Assembly: GCA_002308935.1 (NCBI GenBank)
Contig: DBWN01000256.1
Coordinates: forward strand, 10,697-24,562
Direction of reading: 5' to 3'
Source: Bacteroidales bacterium UBA1237
GTDB taxonomy: Bacteria; Bacteroidota; Bacteroidia; Bacteroidales; UBA932
Length of the DNA: 13,866 nt
The notes under the pieces were generated by a model that had not been told where the DNA came from, made no database searches, and saw only the letters and a list, made by a program, of their open reading frames with translations. Positions 6,513 through 13,078 of the stretch are shown in pieces; within the stretch, counting starts at the first letter, position 1; every line of letters begins with the position of its first letter. Both the position numbers and the translations under genes were made by a program.

Positions 6513-7880
6513 ATGAGCCTTTTCAGCTATTTCAGGATATCAAAGCCTTCAGAGTACAAGGTGCCGGAGGCTGAAGTGGATTCTACTTTCAAGAGACTGC
6601 GCAGCCGCACATTCTGGGGCGCCACTGTCGCATACAGCCTTTATTATGTTTGCCGCATGGCCTTGAGTGTGGTTAAGCAGCCGCTTATTGATGACGGTCT
6701 TCTTTCTGCCGGGCAGCTCGGAATCATAGGCTCGGCGATGCTGTTCGTGTATGCGGTGGGCAAGTTCGTGAACGGTTTCATCGCGGACTACTGCAATGTC
6801 AGACGCTTCATGTTCATCGGACTGCTGGTTTCCGCTTTAGTGAATCTTGTCCTTGGCGTGACCGGTCTTCTCGGAGGAGCTTTCGGCATTTCTTCAATGG
6901 CGCTGTTCCTCATTTTCGCCCTTCTTTGGGGAGTGAACGGATGGTCGCAGTCAATGGGATCTCCCCCCGGTGTCATCGGTCTTTCCAGATGGTATCCTCT
7001 GAAAATGAGAGGTACCTTCTACAGCATATTCAGCGCTACCCCTTATTTAGGAAAGTTCCTTTCTTTCGTCACCACAGGCCTTGTGGTCGGTTGGATAGGC
7101 TGGGAATACGGATTCATATTCAGTGCGGTTGCGGGACTCATCGGTGCTGCGGTCATTCTGATATTCGTTTCCGATACTCCTCAGAGCAAAGGTCTTCCTT
7201 CTGTGCAGGAGTATGCAGGTGAGACCCTGACCAAAGCCGATACTCTTCCTACAAAAGAACTCCAGAAGTTCGTTGTGAAGAACCCGGGCATCTGGGTCAT
7301 CGCTTTCTCCAGCGCTTTCATATACATAACCCAATATGCAGTCAGCGGATGGGGAGTGCTTTTCCTTCAGAAGGCCAAGACCTTTTCACTTGAAAGCGCT
7401 ACCCAGATAATCGCATTCGCCGAGTCGTTCGGTATAGCCGGGACTGTCTTGGCTGGCTGGCTGTCTGACAGGCTTTTCAAGGGAGACAGGGTCAAACCGG
7501 TAATCATCTCAGGACTGCTTTGCTTCCTTTCCTTGGGGATGTTCCTGCTGTCAGGGGGCGGCTATATAATGAATATAGTGTACGTGTCCGTCTTCAGCCT
7601 TGCTATTGGAGTGCTGTTCTGCATAGTTGCCGGCCTGATGGCTCTTGACATCATTCCGAGAAAGGCGACAGGTTCCGCTATGGGAATAGTCGGCATATCC
7701 AGCTATATCGCTGCCGGAATCCAGGACATAGTCAGCGGTTACCTCATCCAGGGTAATGAAACCGGAGGAGAATACAATTTCGTTCCGGTGGCAATCTTCT
7801 GGTTGGTATCATGCTTCATTTCTTTCGCTCTTCCGGTGTTCAACTGGAGGCATATGAAGAAGAAGGTCATCGACATTTGA
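6513..7880 (+). CDS. MFS transporter of the organophosphate:phosphate antiporter (GlpT/UhpT/UhpC) family
   Basis: 455 residues from the chosen ATG (487 if read from 6417), 12 predicted membrane helices. Family features: YYVCR in helix 1 with R48 (aligns with GlpT R45), YAVGKFVNGFIAD with K84 (GlpT K80), the GWSQSMGSPPG segment, and GWLSDRLFKGDR in the second half. Family members swap sugar phosphates or glycerol 3-phosphate for phosphate across the inner membrane; UhpC is a non-transporting sensor. The helix 7 site FIYITQYAVSGWG has Q274 where GlpT and UhpT carry their second phosphate-binding arginine, so the substrate or role may differ. The ATG at 6513 was chosen because family members begin near there and because a promoter -7 lies at 6480-6487; the alternative ATG at 6417 has an AAGGAG 8 nt upstream. 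Divergent from the EF-hand gene; malQ follows 104 nt later on the same strand. Confidence 0.85.
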   Translation: MSLFSYFRISKPSEYKVPEAEVDSTFKRLRSRTFWGATVAYSLYYVCRMALSVVKQPLIDDGLLSAGQLGIIGSAMLFVYAVGKFVNGFIADYCNVRRFMFIGLLVSALVNLVLGVTGLLGGAFGISSMALFLIFALLWGVNGWSQSMGSPPGVIGLSRWYPLKMRGTFYSIFSATPYLGKFLSFVTTGLVVGWIGWEYGFIFSAVAGLIGAAVILIFVSDTPQSKGLPSVQEYAGETLTKADTLPTKELQKFVVKNPGIWVIAFSSAFIYITQYAVSGWGVLFLQKAKTFSLESATQIIAFAESFGIAGTVLAGWLSDRLFKGDRVKPVIISGLLCFLSLGMFLLSGGGYIMNIVYVSVFSLAIGVLFCIVAGLMALDIIPRKATGSAMGIVGISSYIAAGIQDIVSGYLIQGNETGGEYNFVPVAIFWLVSCFISFALPVFNWRHMKKKVIDI

Positions 7881-7891
7881 TGATTGAAAAG

Positions 7892-7919
7892 TTTTCTGAC
7901 GGGGTATCCTTTTTTCTGA
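7892..7919 (+). promoter_or_regulatory. Candidate LytTR operator: two TTTTCTGA direct repeats, 20-bp period
   Basis: TTTTCTGA occurs at 7892-7899 and again at 7912-7919, with exactly 12 bp between copies. LytTR-domain regulators bind paired direct repeats of about this size and spacing, on one face of the helix. The second copy ends 7 bp before the probable -7 of malQ, the gene that heads the operon encoding a LytTR regulator. This is an inference from geometry; the repeats do not clearly match published LytTR consensus sequences. Confidence 0.35.
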
Positions 7920-7926
7920 AAAAGTG

Positions 7927-7934
7927 TACCTTTA
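7927..7934 (+). promoter_or_regulatory. Probable -7 element of malQ
   Basis: TACCTTTA differs from TAnnTTTG only in the last base and lies 50 nt before the malQ ATG. No TTTG is found 19-21 nt upstream, which would fit a promoter needing an activator. The 16-nt block GAAAAAGTGTACCTTT (7918-7933) is identical to the one at the U32 promoter. Confidence 0.45.
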
Positions 7935-7984
7935 CGGCAGTATTTTGTCCGAAATATCTAAAAACCACATAATTGTTTACTCGT

Positions 7985-10585
7985 ATGAGACTTCAATCCA
8001 GCATTGATTACAATACCCGTTGGGGAGAGAAAGTCGTGCTCCGTCTGGGAGGAAAGGCTTATGACATGCGCTATATCTATCAAGGTGCATGGCAGGTTGA
8101 AATTGAAGATGCGGCTGTTCCCGCGGACAGGAAATATTCCTATGAGATATGGAACGAAGGCGGACTTGTCCGCTCTGAGTGGCGTCCTCATGTGCTACCC
8201 GCCGTTCTTCCGGAGAAAGTGATTCTTCGGGACAGGTGGAATGCTCACCCTTCGAACTCACCTTTCTATTCATCTCTTTTCACCGATGTGGTTTTCCGCC
8301 GTCATCGCTCCAAACTGAGCGCTTCTGCACCTCAAGGCAACGTCACATTCGTTTTCGACAGCGCTGAAATCCGTCCAGACCAAGCTGTCGCCATTACCGG
8401 AAGCGGTAAACTTTTCGGAGACTGGAAGAAGATGGTTCTTCTTTCCGACGAGCAGTTCCCGCAGTGGAGCGTGACTCTCAACGTGAAAGCTCCGTTCGAG
8501 TATAAGTTCGTCGTTGTAGACAGAAAGAGCCACGAGCCGGTACTCTGGGAAGAAGGAGGAAACCATTTCTTTGCAGAGACCGTTCCTTCAGGGACTCTGG
8601 TTGTAGTCGGAGACATTGTCCCCAAATTCAATACTCTTCCTTGGAGAGGGGCGGGAACTGCTATACCCGTTTTTTCGTTGAGGACCGCTGAGAGTTTCGG
8701 AGTAGGAGAATTCCACGACATTAAGAAAATGGTTGACTGGGCCGTTGCTACTGGCCAGAATGTCCTTCAGCTTCTCCCGATCAATGACACCACCATGACC
8801 GGCAAGTGGCAGGATTCCTATCCGTACAACGCCAATACCACTTTCGCCCTTCATCCCCAGTTCATACATCTTCCTGATGCAGGAGTCAAGGCTGACAAGG
8901 CTTACAAGGCTCTGAAGGAAGAACTGAACGCCCTCCCTGAAGTCGATTACGAAAGGGTGAACAATGAGAAAGCCCGCCTTCTTCACTCGACTTTCGGCAA
9001 GATAGGAGATAGCGTACTGCAGTCAGATGATTACGTCTCTTTCATGCAGAAGAACAAGGAATGGCTTGTTCCTTATGCCGTATTCTGCTGCTTGAGGGAC
9101 GAGTTCGGTACTCCGGACTTCTCCAAGTGGGGCAAGATGGCCAAATACACCGCCAAGAAAGTTGCCGCTTATGCTGCGGACCACAAGAAGGACGTTGATT
9201 ACCATTGTTGGGTCCAGTATTGTCTTGATGCCCAATTGAAGGATGCAGTCCAATATGCGCACAGCCATGGCGTGGCTCTTAAGGGTGACCTTCCTATCGG
9301 AATCAGCCGTACCAGTGTGGATGCTTGGGCTTATCCGGAGCTTTATCATTTGGATTCACAAGCCGGAGCACCGCCGGATGCCTTCTCTGTATTCGGTCAG
9401 AATTGGGGCTTCCCGACATACAATTGGGAGAAGATGAGCGAGGACGGTTTCGCCTGGTGGAAATCCCGAATGCACAAGATGAGCGAGTATTTCGATGCGT
9501 TCAGGATTGACCATATTCTTGGGTTCTTCAGAATCTGGGAGATTCCTATGGATGCGGTGCATGGACTGTTGGGATATTTCAATCCGGCTCTGCCTTACTC
9601 TGCTGATGAACTCTCAGAGATGGGATTCGACCTTTCTGACGGTTCATTGACGACATCACCTTTGGACGATGCTGTCATTGAAGAGATATTCGGAGATCTT
9701 GCTGCAGAGGTCAAGTCTAAATACATTAAGGACGGAAAGCTGGTTCCTGCAGTCGCCACCCAGAGGAAGGCTGTTGAGAAATTCGCAGGCGATGATGACA
9801 AGTCTACACGCTTGAGAGAAGGATTTCTCACATTGCTTGACGATGTCCTTTTCATAGAGGACCCCAGGAAGAGAGGATATTATCATCCCAGGATTTCCGC
9901 CCAGTCGACTTTCTCTTTCAAAGCGCTTGACGACTATCGCAAGGCGACGTTCACCAACCTGTACAATGATTTCTTCTACCATCGGCATAATGAGTTTTGG
10001 AGAGATTCCGCTATGAGCAAGCTTCCTTCACTTGTGGGCTCTACAGGTATGCTGACTTGCGGAGAGGATCTGGGAATGATTCCAGCATGTGTCCCTTCAG
10101 TTATGGAAGAGCTCGGAATCCTTTCCCTTGAGATCCAGCGTATGCCGAAGAGCGTGACGGAAGAGTTCGCCGATCCTGACAAGTATCCTTACATGTGCGT
10201 TTGTGCTACAGGAACTCATGATACCAATCCTCTCCGCGCATGGTGGGAGGAGGACAGGGACCTTACCGCGAAGTACTACTATTCCATGCTTCACGGAACA
10301 GGTGATGTACCGTATTTCTGCGAGCCGTGGGTCTGCGAGAGGATCCTCACTTCCCATGTGAAATCTCCTGCTATGCTGTGCATTCTTCCTCTTCAGGATT
10401 GGCTCTCTATGGACGGTGTCCTCCGCTATCAGGGCAACCCTTCAGATGAAAGGATCAACGTGCCCGCGATACCGCGCTACTATTGGCGTTACCGCATGCA
10501 TCTGCCGATAGAGATGCTTATCGGAGAATCCGCCTTCAATGACAGAATGAAAGGAATGATACGGGGAGCGGGAAGGGGAGTTTAA
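7985..10585 (+). CDS. malQ: 4-alpha-glucanotransferase (amylomaltase), DPE2-like with two CBM20 modules
   Basis: 866 residues. Two N-terminal starch-binding CBM20 modules (about 1-95 and 118-215; the second shows GSGKLFGDWKKMVLL) precede a GH77 barrel. Catalytic residues are all present: nucleophile D509 in FRIDH, acid/base E694 in CGEDLG, and transition-state stabiliser D746 in THDTN; GDLPIGISRTSVDAW (near 434-448) and GAPPDAFSVFGQNWG are further GH77 signatures. About 185 residues separate the nucleophile from the acid/base, far more than the 47 of Thermus amylomaltase, i.e. an insertion of about 135 residues (530-660) as in plant DPE2. The enzyme moves glucosyl units between maltose, maltodextrins and glycogen and releases glucose, in the cytoplasm. 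A TTG at 7973 would extend it by four residues; the ATG at 7985 fits the family start (MRLQSSIDYNTRWGE). Likely first gene of malQ-kinase-regulator. Confidence 0.95.
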   Translation: MRLQSSIDYNTRWGEKVVLRLGGKAYDMRYIYQGAWQVEIEDAAVPADRKYSYEIWNEGGLVRSEWRPHVLPAVLPEKVILRDRWNAHPSNSPFYSSLFTDVVFRRHRSKLSASAPQGNVTFVFDSAEIRPDQAVAITGSGKLFGDWKKMVLLSDEQFPQWSVTLNVKAPFEYKFVVVDRKSHEPVLWEEGGNHFFAETVPSGTLVVVGDIVPKFNTLPWRGAGTAIPVFSLRTAESFGVGEFHDIKKMVDWAVATGQNVLQLLPINDTTMTGKWQDSYPYNANTTFALHPQFIHLPDAGVKADKAYKALKEELNALPEVDYERVNNEKARLLHSTFGKIGDSVLQSDDYVSFMQKNKEWLVPYAVFCCLRDEFGTPDFSKWGKMAKYTAKKVAAYAADHKKDVDYHCWVQYCLDAQLKDAVQYAHSHGVALKGDLPIGISRTSVDAWAYPELYHLDSQAGAPPDAFSVFGQNWGFPTYNWEKMSEDGFAWWKSRMHKMSEYFDAFRIDHILGFFRIWEIPMDAVHGLLGYFNPALPYSADELSEMGFDLSDGSLTTSPLDDAVIEEIFGDLAAEVKSKYIKDGKLVPAVATQRKAVEKFAGDDDKSTRLREGFLTLLDDVLFIEDPRKRGYYHPRISAQSTFSFKALDDYRKATFTNLYNDFFYHRHNEFWRDSAMSKLPSLVGSTGMLTCGEDLGMIPACVPSVMEELGILSLEIQRMPKSVTEEFADPDKYPYMCVCATGTHDTNPLRAWWEEDRDLTAKYYYSMLHGTGDVPYFCEPWVCERILTSHVKSPAMLCILPLQDWLSMDGVLRYQGNPSDERINVPAIPRYYWRYRMHLPIEMLIGESAFNDRMKGMIRGAGRGV

Positions 10586-10626
10586 GATCTCCTTCCTCTC
10601 TTCCAAGATAATCCCTTTTTTCGCTT

Positions 10627-12030
10627 ATGGCTGTCAATATCAGGAAAATAGGTTACCCGTGGATTGTCCACGGATTTGCATTGGCACATGCGCTGGTTTC
10701 CTACGGAAGCCGAGTCGCAGGGATAGACGATACCCTTTTCCTGACGGTCCTCACAATGGCTTTGACGGTCATAATCTGCGTAAAGCAGAGACTGAAAATA
10801 GAGTTCTCCGCCATAAATATCATCCTGGTCAATATCCTCGGGTTCGCTTTGGGGATAGGAGCGGCCAGGTTCTTCGACACGTTCCTTGACTCTCCGGAAC
10901 TGATTTCCGCTTTGTCAACTTTCCTGACTACGGAAGTCCTCGGTTGGGGGCTGGTGTTTTTCGGGAGACTTTATGATGTATCTGTTGATGACAAACCGGT
11001 CATGAACGATGTGCAGATAATATGGCTCATAATGGCCGTACTTCTGGTATTCTTCGTAAGGCTGGTAGTCAACGGAATCATGTCGACTCCTCTTTTCCGG
11101 GACATTTCTTTCGGAGATGTGGTGTCGATTTTCCTCTCGAACTCCGTCGCTCTTATGGTCATGCTGTTCTCGACCATATTGTTCATGCTCTATACCCATC
11201 GGAGTTCTTGGGGGAAAGTCTCGGGCAGCGAGAAAATCTGGTGGGTGGTTTCTTCACATGTGCTGTTTTTCCTTGCCGTAGTACTTCTCAGTTCTATTCT
11301 TGTGGAGTATGGGCTGCCGTTCAATTTCGAAGGGGAATTCTCTCCAAGATTCTTTCTGGTGATAGCCTTGGTCAGTTTCCTGTTCGAATTGGTCATTTAC
11401 TCTTTGGTATATATAGTGTATTATGCCGCCTCAGCACAAAGATTGGCTGCGAGGGAAAGAAGCAAGGCGAATCAGGCCCTCGTCCAGTACATGTCGCTCA
11501 AGCAGCAGGTGAATCCCCATTTTCTTTTCAACTCATTGAACATCCTTGACTGCATTGTCGCTGATCAAAAAACGGCCGAAGCCAGGGCATACATCCAGAA
11601 GCTCTCGGGGATATATCGCTACATGCTGAAGAATGAGAATAATCCGGTAAGCTCCCTGCGTGAAGAGATCGGGTACGTTGATTTGTACGATGATCTTCTG
11701 AAAGTCCGTTTCCCTGAGGGACTAGAGATCCATAAGGATATCGATCAGGACAGTTATTCCCGTTCAGTGGTTACATTCTCCGTTCAGATGTTGGTCGAAA
11801 ACGCTGTGAAACATAATGCCATCTCATCGGAAAGACCACTTGTCATAAAGATATACACCGAGGACTCATACCTCACTGTCACAAACAACATTTCCCCGAA
11901 ACTTTCCGCAACGGAGTCCACAGGTCTCGGCCTTAAGTATATAAAGAATATCTACAAGGACCGGAGCGGTGTTCCTGTCATCATAGAGGATGACGGAAAA
12001 GAATATCGGGTATCATTGCCGTTATTGTAG
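10627..12030 (+). CDS. Multi-membrane-spanning LytS/YehU-type sensor histidine kinase
   Basis: 467 residues. The N-terminal 275 residues hold about seven or eight hydrophobic segments with short loops and no recognisable extracellular domain, so the signal is probably sensed within or at the membrane. The His_kinase domain follows: QQVNPHFLFNSLNILD with phospho-acceptor H298, then the ATPase domain with N-box ENAVKHN (391-397) and G-box STGLGLK (431-437). The short ATPase domain is the usual form in this family. It should autophosphorylate at H298 and pass phosphate to the response regulator encoded 7 nt downstream. It begins 41 nt after malQ with no consensus promoter between, so it is likely read through from malQ. 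The membrane part does not match the 5TM-LYT domain motifs I know; ligand unknown. Confidence 0.9.
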   Translation: MAVNIRKIGYPWIVHGFALAHALVSYGSRVAGIDDTLFLTVLTMALTVIICVKQRLKIEFSAINIILVNILGFALGIGAARFFDTFLDSPELISALSTFLTTEVLGWGLVFFGRLYDVSVDDKPVMNDVQIIWLIMAVLLVFFVRLVVNGIMSTPLFRDISFGDVVSIFLSNSVALMVMLFSTILFMLYTHRSSWGKVSGSEKIWWVVSSHVLFFLAVVLLSSILVEYGLPFNFEGEFSPRFFLVIALVSFLFELVIYSLVYIVYYAASAQRLAARERSKANQALVQYMSLKQQVNPHFLFNSLNILDCIVADQKTAEARAYIQKLSGIYRYMLKNENNPVSSLREEIGYVDLYDDLLKVRFPEGLEIHKDIDQDSYSRSVVTFSVQMLVENAVKHNAISSERPLVIKIYTEDSYLTVTNNISPKLSATESTGLGLKYIKNIYKDRSGVPVIIEDDGKEYRVSLPLL

Positions 12031-12037
12031 GACCATC

Positions 12038-12826
12038 ATGAAACAGAAAGTATTCATAATCGAAGACGAAGTCATGGCCCGCAACATGCTGGCCAGGACC
12101 CTGAAGGAGAATTTCCCCGATCTTGAGATCGTTGGAGCGGAAGGTTCCATCACTGGAGCTGTGAAGTGGTTGTCGGACCCCGTCAACCATGCCGATATCA
12201 TATTCATGGATGTTGAACTTTCCGACGGCAATTGCTTCGAAATCTTCCGGCAGGTGGAGATTACCTCCCACGTCATCATGACTACGGCATACGACAACTA
12301 TGCAGTAAAGGCATTTGAGGTCCATTCGGTGGACTATCTCCTTAAACCCATCACCGTGTCTGAACTCAAACGGGCCGTGGACAGGTGCGTTTCGCAGGAG
12401 AAATCTTTCGATATGGAGGCCATAATGTCGGCCCTTTCACCCAAGGAACAGCCACAATACAAAGAAAGATACCTTGTCCAATTGGGAGACATGATCGTTC
12501 CGGTGAAGGCATCCGATATAGCATTCTTCTTTTCGGAATTCAAGGACAACCATGTGGTGACCAAAGACGGGACCGTCTACATCATCGACTCCACATTGGA
12601 TGCCATAACGTCTGAGTTGGATCCCAAAGTTTTCTTCAGGATAAACAGGGGCTGTGTCGTAGCCAAGGAGTTCGTCGGCAGTGTGACGAAGTTGTTCGGA
12701 GGTAAACTTCAAGTATCTGTCGAAGGTGCCGGCGGACCGGACGCCCGATGGAGGAAGGGATACGATACCGACCTGACGGTATCCAGATCAAGGGTTGAAG
12801 AATTCCTCAAGTGGCTGGAAAGCTAG
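12038..12826 (+). CDS. LytTR-family response regulator
   Basis: 262 residues. Receiver domain 1-120 has acidic pocket E9/D10, phospho-acceptor D58 in IIFMDVELSDG, T82/T83 and K103 (LLKP), all intact. After a linker, residues 140-260 form a LytTR DNA-binding domain: YLVQLGDMIVPVKASDIAFF, VTKDGTVYIID, FFRINRGCVVAKEFV and the C-terminal VSRSRVEEFLKWL. LytTR proteins bind paired direct repeats near promoters. The start at 12038 lies 7 nt after the kinase stop and begins MKQKVFIIEDE, exactly where receivers begin; the in-frame ATG at 11990 would add 16 unrelated residues overlapping the kinase. A segment of about 15 residues rich in Gly/Asp/Arg (229-244) sits before the final strand and is longer than usual. 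Targets unknown; malQ and the adjacent transporter are the natural candidates. Confidence 0.93.
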   Translation: MKQKVFIIEDEVMARNMLARTLKENFPDLEIVGAEGSITGAVKWLSDPVNHADIIFMDVELSDGNCFEIFRQVEITSHVIMTTAYDNYAVKAFEVHSVDYLLKPITVSELKRAVDRCVSQEKSFDMEAIMSALSPKEQPQYKERYLVQLGDMIVPVKASDIAFFFSEFKDNHVVTKDGTVYIIDSTLDAITSELDPKVFFRINRGCVVAKEFVGSVTKLFGGKLQVSVEGAGGPDARWRKGYDTDLTVSRSRVEEFLKWLES

Positions 12827-12904
12827 GCCGAAGAATATAAATCCCATTACATCATTCCGTTCATATCCGGCTGTCCTTCAGTACGGATTAGTGAGTCTTG
12901 TCGC

Positions 12905-12933
12905 CAAATCGGAGAAAACTCATCTCCGGTTTG
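12905..12933 (+). terminator. Stem-loop after the response regulator gene (possible terminator or leader element)
   Basis: CAAATCGGAGA (12905-12915) pairs with TCTCCGGTTTG (12923-12933): 11 consecutive pairs including one G-T, loop AAACTCA. It lies 78 nt past the regulator stop and 41 nt before the next promoter. The bases after it (ACGCATTTCATCCC) are only weakly T-rich, so it is not a textbook intrinsic terminator; the rest of the gap 12827-12973 shows nothing else convincing. Confidence 0.5.
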
Positions 12934-12973
12934 ACGCATTTCATCCCCCGAAATCCGCAATTCGTCCGAAGAA

Positions 12974-13005
12974 TTTGCACAAGTAAAACGTTAAAATCAT
13001 TTTTG
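12974..13005 (+). promoter_or_regulatory. Promoter of the maltose-type MFS gene (TTTG-N20-CATTTTTG)
   Basis: TTTG at 12974-12977, a 20-nt spacer and CATTTTTG at 12998-13005 match TTTG / TAnnTTTG with a single mismatch (C for T). Expected transcription start is near 13012, leaving a leader of about 65 nt before the ATG at 13079. A small stem can form in that leader (GGAC 13017-13020 with GTCC 13041-13044, and GGC 13026-13028 with GCC 13036-13038). Confidence 0.55.
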
Positions 13006-13078
13006 CGTTGTTATATGGACTAATGGGCCAATTGTGCCTTGTCCATAACCGACCACCAATTGAAATAACACATTCAAT

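Noticed and set aside
7909..7924. CTTTTTTCTGAAAAAG palindrome as an operator
   Set aside because: AT-only arms of five pairs with a tight loop; easily by chance, and it overlaps the better-supported direct repeat.
7973..7984. TTG start adding four residues to MalQ
   Set aside because: The ATG at 7985 begins exactly at the family N terminus and no signal favours TTG.
10571..10596. GGAAGG/CCTTCC pairing across the malQ stop as a terminator
   Set aside because: The stem needs a bulge, overlaps the coding end, and the T run (10615-10620) is 18 nt further on; readthrough into the kinase gene is more likely.
11990..12037. Earlier ATG for the response regulator, overlapping the kinase
   Set aside because: Adds 16 residues (MTEKNIGYHCRYCRTI) absent from receiver domains; the ATG at 12038 lies just after the kinase stop.
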